A DNA stretch of 20,690 nucleotides from CAZAGT01 sp964484515 (GCA_964484515.1 CAZAGT010000043.1:1-20690); one strand, 5' to 3'. Shown: positions 1-7,950, counted from the first letter of the stretch. Translations and numbers: made by a program. The notes: generated by a model from the letters alone, not told the origin.

Positions 1-1592
1 CCGCTGAGGTGATCCCAACGAAACCCTTACTACTGGCGGATATTTTCGAGCAGTCATCCCGAAAGAGACTGCCCCTCTCGCTGGAGGCCAGAAGGCTGGT
101 TGAGGAGTTCCGATTTCTCGTCGATGACGACTTCAGGACATCACCGGATGCGGTCCAAAGATTCCTTGACGCCCTGAACGGCCCCGGGGGGTCAGAGGCC
201 TTGGATCAGATGGCTGAAACCGGATTCCTGGATGCCTTTATCCCTGAATTCGGCCGAGTCAAGGACCGCGTGCAGTTCGATATGTACCATGTCTTCCCAG
301 TCGGGAGACACGTCATCGAAACCGTGAGACACCTCAAGTCTCTGGCAACGCAAAAGGAAATCCTTCTCATGCAGATCATTGCGGATCTTGCGAATAGGGA
401 GTCGCTTTATTTGGCTGGCCTCTTTCATGACATCGGCAAGGGTGGTGAGGATCATGCTTCCCGTGGCGCATCCATCACCCGCCATATCTTGAAGAGGTTC
501 GCCTTCAGCAAAGAGCGCATCGATGAAATCGTCTTCCTTGTGCGTCATCATCTCCTGTTGGCGGAAACAGCGACGCGCCGGGACCTGAATGATGAAAAGA
601 CGGTTGTTCAGTGTGCCCGTATTATCGGGAATGTGGAAGGCCTGAAGATGCTCTATTTACTAACCTGGGCAGACTCCAAGGCCACCGGTCCTCGAGCGTG
701 GAATGAGTGGGTCGGGAACCTGGTCCAGGAACTCTTCTTCAAGCTGCTTCATATCCTTGAAAGCGGCGAACTTGCGAGTCCAACCACTTCCCAGAGGGTC
801 AAAAGGATCCGCTCAACGGTCCGCCGGGCGCTTTCCGACGAGATTGAACCTGCCAAAGTAGAAGAGGTCTTCGAGGTCATGACACCCCGCTACCTACTCA
901 ATACTCCGCCAAGCGATATCGCGGTGCACGTGGGCCTCACTCTGCGACTCAACAGGCTAGGAGACCCTTCACCCTTCCTGTTAAAGGCCAAAGAGGATGC
1001 CAGCGAAGGCTGGTGGGAGATCACCTTCGTAGGTAAGGATAGGGCGGGGCTTTTTGCGGACATAGCCGGGGTTTTTGCCCTCAACAACATTAATGTCCTT
1101 TCGGCTGAGATATATACCTGGCGTGACGGAACGGTCGTGGACATCTTCAAGGTTACAAGACCCCTTGACCCCTTTTTCACGGCTGAGGTCCCGGAAAGGC
1201 TCAAAAAGGATTTCCGGGCCGTATCTCGGGGACGTCTCTCTTTGACCTACCGCCTGGGACAAAAGGCGGCGCCTTCCATCCTCACGAAGACAAAGAGACC
1301 CTCACGTCCTCCGGTGGTCAAGGTCAACAACGCCGCATCGGATTTCTTCACCCTGATCGAAGTCTTCTCTGACGATCGAATGGGACTCTTGTACCTGATT
1401 ACCCACACCCTCACCAATCTCAGGCTTGACATTCGCATCGCCAAAATTGCCACCAAAGGGGATCAAATCGCGGACGTTTTCTACGTGCGGGATTTAGAGG
1501 GACAAAAGATTGAGGACGACGCACACATCGAGGAAATCAGGAAGACCCTGCTCTTTCAGTTGGAACAGAAATGGCCGCTTGCGGCGGCGTGA
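1..1592 (+). CDS. glnD: [Protein-PII] uridylyltransferase / uridylyl-removing enzyme, C-terminal part
   Basis: GlnD adds UMP to and removes it from PII signalling proteins in response to glutamine, linking nitrogen status to glutamine synthetase and Ntr control. Numbering from the GTG at base 9, an HD phosphohydrolase domain spans about 95-260: H101, the H140-D141 pair in LFHDIGKGGEDHA, and H180-H181. This domain performs UMP removal. Two C-terminal ACT domains, which sense glutamine, follow at about 337-395 (VGKDRAGLFADIAGVF) and 447-510 (SDDRMGLLYLITHTL). The N-terminal nucleotidyltransferase domain is not in the window. The reading frame is open to the left edge with no stop, and the GTG at 9 has no ribosome binding site, so this is a 5'-truncated view of a protein usually 850-950 residues long. 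The gene ends convergent with the CNB-PilZ gene, 46 bases away. Identity is secure from the HD-ACT-ACT order. Confidence 0.93.
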   Translation, partial: AEVIPTKPLLLADIFEQSSRKRLPLSLEARRLVEEFRFLVDDDFRTSPDAVQRFLDALNGPGGSEALDQMAETGFLDAFIPEFGRVKDRVQFDMYHVFPVGRHVIETVRHLKSLATQKEILLMQIIADLANRESLYLAGLFHDIGKGGEDHASRGASITRHILKRFAFSKERIDEIVFLVRHHLLLAETATRRDLNDEKTVVQCARIIGNVEGLKMLYLLTWADSKATGPRAWNEWVGNLVQELFFKLLHILESGELASPTTSQRVKRIRSTVRRALSDEIEPAKVEEVFEVMTPRYLLNTPPSDIAVHVGLTLRLNRLGDPSPFLLKAKEDASEGWWEITFVGKDRAGLFADIAGVFALNNINVLSAEIYTWRDGTVVDIFKVTRPLDPFFTAEVPERLKKDFRAVSRGRLSLTYRLGQKAAPSILTKTKRPSRPPVVKVNNAASDFFTLIEVFSDDRMGLLYLITHTLTNLRLDIRIAKIATKGDQIADVFYVRDLEGQKIEDDAHIEEIRKTLLFQLEQKWPLAAA

Positions 1593-1638
1593 GAGGGGCT
1601 TCAACGCTCGCCACAGGGAAAAGGGATTGAGTCCAAAT

Positions 1639-2334
1639 TTACGATGCTTTTGAGAGGTATTGCTTTAGAATCTCAGAATCCTTGTCAGGACTCTCACAGA
1701 ACTTGACACCCATGCCTGCCGGTTTGTTATTCTCCGCTTTCTCCCGCGTCCAAACCACCTCACATCGAAGTTTCAGGGCTTCCGCAACGTCCGGTATCTC
1801 GATTTGAAGCGATAATTGCTCACCTACGGGAAGCGGGTTGTCCGTTCTGATGAAAAGACCTCCGCTGCTGATATTCGCCGTATAGGCGTTCACAAAGCTT
1901 TGACGATTTTGAAACTTCAACGCGATCGTCTTTGTAAGGCGGTCTTCCTTTCGGACTGCAAACTCACGGCTCCTATCGAGCATCTTGACGAATCTTTCCA
2001 CCATGACGACGAGAACATTCCGGAAGTCTGCCGAGAGTTTATTGAAGTCTTTATCCAACATCTCCCGATCGATGATCCCAAGCTTCGTTTGACCAATGGC
2101 CCGGGTCGTCGCTGTCCGTTTGACGGCCCCGATCAACGCGAGCTCGCCAAACACGTCACCCGGCTGGATTATGCTCAGGACGAATCGGTTACCGTTTATC
2201 CTTTTTGAGACTTCGACCGCCCCGGCGAGGACCACGTACACCCAGTCACCTGAATTGCCTTCCTCGAAGATAATCTCGCCATCACGGTACGTCTCTTCGA
2301 GCGCTACGTTAAAGTATGATTTCGTTTCGGCCAT
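1639..2334 (-). CDS. Cyclic-nucleotide-binding domain / PilZ domain fusion protein
   Basis: A 231-residue cytoplasmic protein joining two second-messenger receptor modules. Residues 10-120 form a CRP-like cyclic-nucleotide-binding domain; the phosphate-binding cassette is visible as GDVFGELALIGAVKRTA (59-75), with the ligand-contacting E64 and R73 kept. Residues 123-228 form a PilZ domain with the c-di-GMP signature R128-x3-R132 followed by N154-I-S-S-G-G159. There is no helix-turn-helix, so it is not a CRP-type transcription factor. The start ATG has a GAGGTGG ribosome site about six bases upstream. The gene stands alone, convergent with glnD. Known family behaviour: PilZ proteins act as c-di-GMP effectors on motility, polysaccharide or enzyme partners. 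Inference: this protein integrates a cyclic mononucleotide and c-di-GMP. No target is indicated by the neighbours. Confidence 0.88.
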   Translation of the reverse strand: MAETKSYFNVALEETYRDGEIIFEEGNSGDWVYVVLAGAVEVSKRINGNRFVLSIIQPGDVFGELALIGAVKRTATTRAIGQTKLGIIDREMLDKDFNKLSADFRNVLVVMVERFVKMLDRSREFAVRKEDRLTKTIALKFQNRQSFVNAYTANISSGGLFIRTDNPLPVGEQLSLQIEIPDVAEALKLRCEVVWTREKAENNKPAGMGVKFCESPDKDSEILKQYLSKAS

Positions 2335-2663
2335 ATGGCCACCTCAAATGAGAATCTCCCGGGCACCCCCCAAAACCAATACTCACAAGCACATCAATGA
2401 GGAATCGTACCTTTATCCTTATTCCAAAAGCGTGCCAATGACCTCGGACCCGGGTACCTGCCCGACGGATCTGCTGGGACCGCCCGATCTTGTTGTCCCT
2501 TGAAACGTAACTGAGCGAAAATTCACATTTTCTTAAACCAGCCTGCTGAACACGACTCAGGAGTTTACCATTGTAGGCTGAACCCGGAACAAAGGGCGAG
2601 TCAAAGAAATCAAGATCAATCCCAGGGCAGCCGATCTTTAAGATGCGGTGCCACGGGATTTCG
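2335..2663. other. Intergenic stretch without a convincing gene
   Basis: About 330 bases lie between the start of the minus-strand CNB-PilZ gene and the sigma-54-like promoter on the plus strand. Open frames cross it on both strands, but they lack ribosome sites, family motifs and sensible composition. It should hold the promoter of the CNB-PilZ gene; I could not pick a clear -35/-10 pair. Confidence 0.5.
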
Positions 2664-2679
2664 TGGAACTCAAATTGCA
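2664..2679 (+). promoter_or_regulatory. Candidate sigma-54 (RpoN) promoter
   Basis: The sequence TGGAACTCAAATTGCA has GG (2665-2666) and GC (2677-2678) separated by exactly ten bases, with the flanking TTGCA of a good -12 element; the family consensus is TGGCAC-N5-TTGCA. Transcription would start near 2690, leaving a 5' leader of about 65 bases before the small membrane-protein gene at 2755. If real, an enhancer-binding protein would be needed; none is encoded in the window. Confidence 0.5.
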
Positions 2680-2709
2680 TCGGGATATTTCTCAATAGTC
2701 CCCGAAGGA

Positions 2710-2734
2710 GCCGGTTATTCGAGAGGCAACCGGC
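2710..2734 (+). repeat. Inverted repeat (hairpin) in the leader of the small membrane-protein gene
   Basis: GCCGGTT (2710-2716) pairs perfectly with AACCGGC (2728-2734) around an 11-base loop. A second small stem, GGCC at 2739-2742 with GGCC at 2751-2754, would place the ribosome site GGAGGG in its loop directly before the ATG. It may tune translation; I do not recognise a known riboswitch fold. Confidence 0.4.
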
Positions 2735-2754
2735 GTGGGGCCGGAGGGAAGGCC

Positions 2755-2898
2755 ATGAAAGACGCAAAAAAGATGATCAAGGAATTCTTCCTTGAGATTG
2801 GACGGTATGCCGGGGCGATTGTGGTGGGCGGCCTCTGTATGTGGCTGGTTGTTTATGGCGTGATCTTTCTCACCCGCACGTCCCCCAGGGACGCATAA
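2755..2898 (+). CDS. Small single-pass membrane protein, 47 aa, unknown function
   Basis: The ATG at 2755 follows a GGAGGG ribosome site (2743-2748) at a spacing of six bases and opens a 47-codon frame ending in TAA. The product has a charged, lysine-rich amphipathic start (MKDAKKMIKEFF), one hydrophobic segment at about residues 17-39 (AGAIVVGGLCMWLVVYGVIF) and a short polar tail with R and D residues. This is the pattern of an inner-membrane microprotein with its N terminus inside. A sigma-54-like promoter lies 76 bases upstream and a short hairpin lies 18 bases after the stop, so it looks like a complete one-gene unit. I do not recognise a family. It is convergent with the sensor-module gene at 3020. 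Confidence 0.6.
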   Translation: MKDAKKMIKEFFLEIGRYAGAIVVGGLCMWLVVYGVIFLTRTSPRDA

Positions 2899-2915
2899 GG
2901 CGATCATTGAACTGA

Positions 2916-2930
2916 CAACGGTTTCCGTTG
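2916..2930 (+). terminator. Short hairpin between convergent genes, possible weak terminator
   Basis: CAACGG and CCGTTG form a perfect six-base-pair stem around a TTT loop, 18 bases beyond the stop of the 47-aa gene. The T-run after it is only three bases, so intrinsic termination is uncertain. Being symmetrical, it could also serve the minus-strand gene that ends at 3020. Confidence 0.3.
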
Positions 2931-3019
2931 CCGCCTTTCGAACGAAGGGGATCGCAAGGATGGCCGCAGAGCCCGGCGAAAGCCCCTTCTGCAGGGCTGT
3001 TTTCCGATCAACCCGTGCG

Positions 3020-3544
3020 CTAAGAAGGCCCTTCACCACTCCTTTCCAGAAAGCACTTCAAGAAGAAACGGGCTGCAACGATGATAATCACGATGCTTGG
3101 AACGCCCACGAGGACAACGGCGAGAATCGTTTCCCGCGGTCTTTGCTTGATGGTCTGTCTGCTAAACTGCAATCGTACCTGTCCGAAATAGTGGTCACCC
3201 TGCCGGATCATCGCCCCTCTGACGAGCGCCGGTTCTTCGAGTTCGGGAAGGTGAGCGTCCAGAACGTCGCCGTACTCCGTGATCACTCGAATCCCAATCA
3301 AATACTCAGACTTCAAAAAGGCCTCTGAAACTCGCCGGACCACGTCCTGATCGTTATTCCACAGAGGAAAGACCGGGATCCGTGTGAATTCGTCGGTAAG
3401 ATACTCCATTCTAGCATTCAAGTGCCGTGGCGTGATGAAATGAGAACAAGAGTAACAGATGCCGGCCAAAATCACCGCAACCAAGCTGACCGCCAGGGTC
3501 AACCCAAAGGTCAAGCCAGGGAATAATCTTGAGTTATCGGACAT
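3020..3544 (-). CDS. Membrane-anchored extracytoplasmic sensor module without output domain
   Basis: A 174-residue protein with an N-terminal membrane segment (about 10-35, including GLTLAVSLVAVILAGICYS), an extracytoplasmic domain of about 105 residues, and a second membrane segment close to the C terminus (AVVLVGVPSIVIIIVAARFF), ending a dozen residues later. This is the layout of the sensory half of deltaproteobacterial histidine kinases or chemoreceptors, including the phrase YFGQVRLQFSRQTI just before the second helix. No HAMP, kinase or methyl-accepting domain follows: a stop comes at 3020 and no downstream frame resumes a recognisable domain. It may be a truncated kinase or a stand-alone sensor. 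A longer frame starts at a GTG at 3574 without a ribosome site; the ATG at 3544 has an upstream AGGA, so I prefer it. Confidence 0.6.
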   Translation of the reverse strand: MSDNSRLFPGLTFGLTLAVSLVAVILAGICYSCSHFITPRHLNARMEYLTDEFTRIPVFPLWNNDQDVVRRVSEAFLKSEYLIGIRVITEYGDVLDAHLPELEEPALVRGAMIRQGDHYFGQVRLQFSRQTIKQRPRETILAVVLVGVPSIVIIIVAARFFLKCFLERSGEGPS

Positions 3545-3613
3545 TGGTGCGGCTGTCCTTTTCAGACACCTCACGACGATCTGTAGGTCAATAGGAAGAT
3601 TCTGAGGGCACTA

Positions 3614-3769
3614 GAGGCTGTCGGAAAACGCCCATCTGCTGCGTTACCCTCATCCCTCGTCACTGCGGCGTACTTCTATGTACGCCTCATTCCTCGGGAT
3701 TTCAGAAACCTTACATCTGGGCATTTTCCATCAGCCTCTCAGGAGAAGGTTTTTCGACAGTCTCCTATC
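3614..3769. repeat. Dispersed palindromic repeat, copy 1 (MITE- or REP-like)
   Basis: The core (3614-3738) begins GAGGCTGTCGGAAAACGCCC and ends with its imperfect reverse complement, GGGCATTTTCCATCAGCCTC. Inside lie CTCGTCACTGCGGCGTAC and GTACGCCTCATTCCTCGGGA, which can also pair. A flank with its own inverted repeat, AGGAGA (3741-3746) and TCTCCT (3761-3766), extends the similarity to copy 2 (7951-8213) up to about 3769. No coding capacity. It sits upstream of the minus-strand sensor gene. Such elements are usually non-autonomous and present in many copies per genome. Confidence 0.8.
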
Positions 3770-3795
3770 GTTTGAAGGCACAAACGTCTTCAAAC
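3770..3795. repeat. Perfect 8-bp inverted repeat
   Basis: GTTTGAAG (3770-3777) and CTTCAAAC (3788-3795) are separated by ten bases, directly beyond palindromic repeat copy 1. It could be a stem-loop in the trailer of the mscS-like transcript, but it lies about 300 bases past that gene's stop and has no T-run, so termination is not clearly supported. Confidence 0.35.
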
Positions 3796-4091
3796 AAAAT
3801 GCGGGTTTTCGGACTTCGATCTTATGTCTGCCGAGTACGATGTGAGGCCCGTGATCTCTTTTCTTCGGTTCCGGGGCTCCCGGGCTGGTCTTTTCTATGA
3901 CTTATCTGCGGGGGAGTTCTGCCCCCTCCGACATTCCCCTCGACTTCGCTCGGGGCTGCGGTTTCCCCCACAGATACGCCATGAAAAGACGGCACCCTCC
4001 CACCAGTCACTTCGAAAAGAATTCACGGTCCTCCCTCCAGCGTTGCTGGAAAGAGATTTGGCGCCCATTGATTCTTGTGAGGATCCTCTTT
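3796..4091. other. Intergenic stretch downstream of the MscS-family gene
   Basis: No convincing gene is present. Open frames on both strands have low-complexity, arginine- and proline-rich products and no ribosome sites. It contains a small stem, TCCAGC (4036-4041) with GCTGGA (4045-4050), about 40 bases after the mscS stop and without a T-run, and a CCTCGACTTCGCTCGGGG fragment of another dispersed repeat near 3938. Confidence 0.5.
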
Positions 4092-6140
4092 TCAATCGAT
4101 CTTGCTGCGAATGTGGATATCCCGCTGCGGGAAAGGGATCTCAATGCCGGCCTTGGTGAACGCCTCAAATATAGCAAAATAAAGGGCGCTGCGGACTTTG
4201 CGGCGGGCCACGGCACGCACATCGATCCAGATGAGCAGCACGAAATTCAGAGAATTGTCACCGTATTCAACAAAGCGCACCACCGGCTTCTTGTACGTCG
4301 CCACCAAAGGCTCCCTCTCCGCAGCCTCGACCAAGATCTTTTCCACCTCCCGGGGATCGGCCCGGTAGGAAACTCCCACCGGCAACCCAATTCGAATCAT
4401 GGGGGACGAGAGGGAGTAGTTGACGATGGTGTTGGAGATCAGATCGGCGTTGGGGATGAGGTATTCGATATTGTCGCGCGAGCGGACCTTGGTGGCACGA
4501 AGGAAGATATCGGTGACCGTTCCCAGGGTTCCACTTACCTCGATCCAGTCGCCCTTGCGGATCTTTCCGCCAAAGATGATGGTGAAGCCACTGATGATGT
4601 TGGCGGCCATATTCTGTAGCCCCAGACCGATACCGATGCCGGCCGCCCCGGCGAACACCAGCAGAAAACGCAGGTTCAAGCCTACCAGCCTCAGTGAAAT
4701 CAGAAAGCCGATGGCGAGGAACAAATACTTGAAAAAGGTGTTGAGGGCGTAACCGAGCCCCGGATCGATACCCAAACTGGGATAGATCTTGTAGTCGAAA
4801 TAGGCCTGTGAAAGACGGGTTCCGAACACAAAGGCCAGAATAATCAAGGCGGCCTTGAGGATGATCCACAGGGTCACCTGGGTTTCTCCCAATCGGAAGA
4901 TGGGAAATGAGATGATCTGCTGCAGCGGGTCAAGCAAGCCCAACAGGTTGAGGATGACCATCATGGAGACCAGCACAGCTACATAAAGCAGAAGAGATCT
5001 CAAAGACCGCACCAGAAACTGGGCCGCTTCGTCCGCGGAATCGAGTTTCTGGGACCAGTTCTTGAGCCAACCGTTCACGCCGTGAAAAATCAGCATGATC
5101 AGCAAAAAGGCTCCCATGGAGCCCCAGATCTTGACCAACACGACCTCGCCCAACATGTCATATCCAAAACACCAGAGTACGGCAGCCAGGAACGAGACGC
5201 TGAGGAGCGGATAATAGTAGTTACGCAAGAAGCTCAGGAATGTTCGGTAGGCACGATAGGTCAGTTCCGGCAGGAGCGACAGAAAGACCCCCCGCTTGAG
5301 AAGGAAGAAGAAGAGAACGGTCACGGTGGAGATAGATACCACAAACCGAAGCAGGGCTACGACGTCGGGACGAATCTGGAAAACTTTGGCTGCGAAGAAA
5401 ACCGCAATTCCGATCAACAGGTAAAGGAGGACAAAGCGTGCGTACCGAAGGATCGGCTTGCCGTATTTGGCGGTGGCCTTGAAGAGGTCCCGAGTCAGGC
5501 CCTCCTCCAGGAGACGGAGGATCAGGATACCCACCGCCCAAAGACCCAGAAGCCTCCCGCAAAGTTGAAACCAGGATGCTCGATAGCCGGTCATCGCGTT
5601 GATCAAGGAAAACAGTCCAAGCAAAGCCAGGGGAATCATCGCCGAGACGAGCACGTTGAGAAGGGACTGAATATGCGCGTGGTAGGCCTTGGGGATACGT
5701 TCGACCAGGGGCGTGAATTTCGCTTCAACCCAACTCAGGAGACGACCCTGGCCTAGAAGCGAGTATAGGACGACCAATACAAATAGAAGCACCAGCAGCG
5801 AACCCAGCGCGCCCAGCATGCGGCTGTGTTCGACGAGTTGCCGCGAGAAATCGGGAATCCTCAGGGGCAAAGACAGGACGGTCCGGTAAAGGTGTCGAAC
5901 GGTCGCAAGATCCCAGCCGAGTGGCTTCCGATGAAATAGAGACCTGGCGTCCGTCTCGAATTCCTCTCTGACCTTGGCGGCTTTCCGCTTCATGGCCTCG
6001 CCTAAGTCCTCGGTAAGGGAAATGACGGGCTTCGCCTCTGTTACCGGTTTTGCGGATTCCTCGGCAGAGAGAGCAAGGTCGCTTGAGAGGAAAAGGACGG
6101 CGAGTAGGAGGCTGAAATAGGCACTCTTATTTGAAAGCAT
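4092..6140 (-). CDS. Large MscS-family mechanosensitive ion channel
   Basis: A 682-residue inner-membrane protein. It opens with a signal peptide (residues 1-26, ending ALSAEE), then a periplasmic stretch with a charged, probably helical segment (about 35-105), then about ten or eleven membrane segments between 108 and 525. The last carries the MscS pore-lining pattern AGAAGIGIGLGLQNMAANII (497-516) and runs into the conserved cytoplasmic beta domain (GGKIRKGDWIEVSG) and the alpha/beta vestibule up to residue 682. E. coli MscS has 286 residues and three helices, so this belongs with the larger MscM/MscK-like members. These channels open under membrane tension and release solutes on hypo-osmotic shock. 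The gene lies 68 bases after ggt on the same strand and is probably cotranscribed. Start: ATG with an upstream GGGAGA. Confidence 0.93.
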   Translation of the reverse strand: MLSNKSAYFSLLLAVLFLSSDLALSAEESAKPVTEAKPVISLTEDLGEAMKRKAAKVREEFETDARSLFHRKPLGWDLATVRHLYRTVLSLPLRIPDFSRQLVEHSRMLGALGSLLVLLFVLVVLYSLLGQGRLLSWVEAKFTPLVERIPKAYHAHIQSLLNVLVSAMIPLALLGLFSLINAMTGYRASWFQLCGRLLGLWAVGILILRLLEEGLTRDLFKATAKYGKPILRYARFVLLYLLIGIAVFFAAKVFQIRPDVVALLRFVVSISTVTVLFFFLLKRGVFLSLLPELTYRAYRTFLSFLRNYYYPLLSVSFLAAVLWCFGYDMLGEVVLVKIWGSMGAFLLIMLIFHGVNGWLKNWSQKLDSADEAAQFLVRSLRSLLLYVAVLVSMMVILNLLGLLDPLQQIISFPIFRLGETQVTLWIILKAALIILAFVFGTRLSQAYFDYKIYPSLGIDPGLGYALNTFFKYLFLAIGFLISLRLVGLNLRFLLVFAGAAGIGIGLGLQNMAANIISGFTIIFGGKIRKGDWIEVSGTLGTVTDIFLRATKVRSRDNIEYLIPNADLISNTIVNYSLSSPMIRIGLPVGVSYRADPREVEKILVEAAEREPLVATYKKPVVRFVEYGDNSLNFVLLIWIDVRAVARRKVRSALYFAIFEAFTKAGIEIPFPQRDIHIRSKID

Positions 6141-6157
6141 CTAGGATTCTCCCGAGT

Positions 6158-6171
6158 CTGTCTTTCGACAG
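6158..6171 (-). other. Small tetraloop hairpin in the ggt-mscS intercistronic gap
   Basis: Read on the minus strand, CTGTC-GAAA-GACAG forms a five-base-pair stem closed by a GNRA-type tetraloop, about 18 bases before the mscS-like start codon. It could influence translation or processing of the two-gene message. It is short, so support is modest. Confidence 0.3.
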
Positions 6172-6208
6172 TCTCGTCGGCATTCGAGGTGCGGCCCAGT
6201 GGCAGTGC

Positions 6209-7918
6209 TCAATACCCGAAGGCGCATCCGTCGCGGCGCGGGTCTGAGGCGCCTTGAAGCATGCCTGATTCGGGATCCAACATAATGCCCTGGTATCCTC
6301 CGAAGAACACGCCGATCGGTGATACCAGTTGATGGCCTTTTTGATGCAGTTCGCGTTGCACGTCCGGATCGATGCCAAACTCCAGCGCGACACGACCGCC
6401 TCCCTCCATCCTGACTCCGGTCGGTTGAGAGGAGCCCATATGTCGAAAACGGGGAGCGTCTCCGGCCTCTTGGATGTTCATTCCGAAGTCGATGATATTG
6501 CAGAGGACCTGTACTTGTCCCTGGGGCTGCATCGCACCGCCCATGACCCCGAAACAAAACCAAGGTTTACCGTTCCGCGTGACAAACGCCGGGATGATCG
6601 TATGAAAGGGCCTCTTGTGGGGCTCGAACCGGTTGGGATGTTCCTGGTCAAGGGAAAAGAGCGCCCCGCGGTTCTGCAGTACAAAACCGAGACCATCAGG
6701 AACAAAACCTGAGCCCCAAATCCAGTAAACGCTTTGAATAAGGGAAACCATATTACGGTCCCTGTCTGTCACCGTGAGGTACACGGTCTCTCCATGATCC
6801 GGCGGTGAGCCGTATGGATCATCGATTGCGGCCTTCCCCATACTGATCGATGCTCGTCTCTGGGCCGCATATCTCTTCGATATTAACCCCTCGACCGGAA
6901 CGTCGCTAAACTCCATGTCGGCATAAAACCTGGCCCGGTCGGCAAAGGCCAACTTCTTAGCCTCGATGAGAAGGTGCAGGTATGGCGCTGAATTGTGGCC
7001 CATGTCCCTGAGGTTGAAGCCCTCGAGGATGTTAAGCATCTGCAATACGGCAATGCCCTGGCCGTTGGGCGGTAATTCCCAGACATCATAACCGCGGTAA
7101 TTCGTCGAGAGCGGCTCGACCCACTCCGATGCGTGGTCCCGGAGGTCTTTCATCGTGATAAAGCCACCGACCCGCTTGGAATACGCCGCGATGTCCTCCG
7201 CGATCTCACCTTCATAAAAGACGTTCCTGCCATTTTCGGCGATTAGCCTATAGGTACGGGCCAGATCCGGATTCTTGAATACCTCACCGTTTTGAAGATT
7301 CCGGCCGTGCGGCAGATAGGTTTGGCGGAATCCCGCACGCCGGGCCATTTCGCCGTCTGGATCAGCCGCCCAGTTGTTGACCGGAAACCCCTGCTCCGCA
7401 TAACGGATCGCGGGGGCCAGCACCGCGGCCAAACCCATGCTGCCAAAACGCCTGAGCAGCAGATCCCAACCATCCACGCAACCGGGGACGGACCAGGCCA
7501 GTGGGTCCTGTTCCGGGATGGTGTCGTGATAGCCGAGCTCATTGAATTTTTCAATGCTCAACCCACGGGGCGAGCGACCGCTGGCATTCAAACCGTACAG
7601 TTTGCGGGTCGCGTTATCCCAGTAGATCACAAACAGGTCCCCGCCGATGCCGCAACTCTGAGGTTCCATCAGACCAAGAGCCGCGTTCGCTGCAACTGCC
7701 GCATCGATTGCGTTTCCACCTCTTTGCAAAATCTCCAAGCCCACCTGAACGGCCAGGGGCTGGCTCGTGGCAACCATCCCGGTAGGAGCCATGACCACCG
7801 CGCGCGTCTGCCCCATTTGGAAACGCGCCCGGGCGAATGTTGGCTGAGACAACGTAAGCGCTCCAATGAGTATCATCAGGACAACAACGGACATTCCCTT
7901 TTCTGCAAAAGCGACCAC
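6209..7918 (-). CDS. ggt: Gamma-glutamyltransferase (GGT) precursor
   Basis: GGT is an N-terminal-nucleophile hydrolase of the periplasm or cell surface that cleaves gamma-glutamyl compounds such as glutathione and transfers the gamma-glutamyl group. The precursor splits itself at a threonine to give large and small subunits. Visible here are the family N-terminal block (MVATSQPLAVQVGLEILQRG, then GGNAIDAAVAAN), the block EPQSCGIGGDLF, and the processing site HGETVYLTVTD, where the Thr of ETV is the expected nucleophile. A signal-peptide-like segment (KGMSVVVLMILIGALTLSQP) precedes them. I place the start at the GTG at 7918, preceded by AGGAGG at a four-base gap. The longer frame from 7990 runs into the dispersed palindromic repeat and would give an unnatural N terminus before the signal peptide. 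This gives 569 residues, normal for the family. The MscS-type gene follows on the same strand. Confidence 0.94.
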   Translation of the reverse strand: MVAFAEKGMSVVVLMILIGALTLSQPTFARARFQMGQTRAVVMAPTGMVATSQPLAVQVGLEILQRGGNAIDAAVAANAALGLMEPQSCGIGGDLFVIYWDNATRKLYGLNASGRSPRGLSIEKFNELGYHDTIPEQDPLAWSVPGCVDGWDLLLRRFGSMGLAAVLAPAIRYAEQGFPVNNWAADPDGEMARRAGFRQTYLPHGRNLQNGEVFKNPDLARTYRLIAENGRNVFYEGEIAEDIAAYSKRVGGFITMKDLRDHASEWVEPLSTNYRGYDVWELPPNGQGIAVLQMLNILEGFNLRDMGHNSAPYLHLLIEAKKLAFADRARFYADMEFSDVPVEGLISKRYAAQRRASISMGKAAIDDPYGSPPDHGETVYLTVTDRDRNMVSLIQSVYWIWGSGFVPDGLGFVLQNRGALFSLDQEHPNRFEPHKRPFHTIIPAFVTRNGKPWFCFGVMGGAMQPQGQVQVLCNIIDFGMNIQEAGDAPRFRHMGSSQPTGVRMEGGGRVALEFGIDPDVQRELHQKGHQLVSPIGVFFGGYQGIMLDPESGMLQGASDPRRDGCAFGY

Positions 7919-7950
7919 GGGACCTCCTTTTCGATACCTCATACTCCTAA

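Noticed and set aside
2690..2754. Riboswitch (c-di-GMP or cobalamin type) in the microprotein leader
   Set aside because: Hairpins and GGCAACCGG-like strings were suggestive, but the conserved cores of those classes could not be assembled.
2309..2767. 152-residue open frame on the minus strand between the CNB-PilZ and microprotein genes
   Set aside because: No ribosome site or family motif; it overlaps the CNB-PilZ start and the sigma-54-like promoter, and its composition is not protein-like.
4036..4050. Terminator after the MscS-family gene
   Set aside because: Six-pair stem with a three-base loop and no T-run; not enough to call a terminator.
3897..4619. 240-residue plus-strand frame across the end of the MscS-family gene
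   Set aside because: Antisense shadow of a well-supported channel gene, with no start signal and low-complexity sequence.
5082..5756. 224-residue plus-strand frame inside the channel gene
   Set aside because: Antisense to the membrane helices; the highly charged, Q-rich product is the expected complement of hydrophobic codons.
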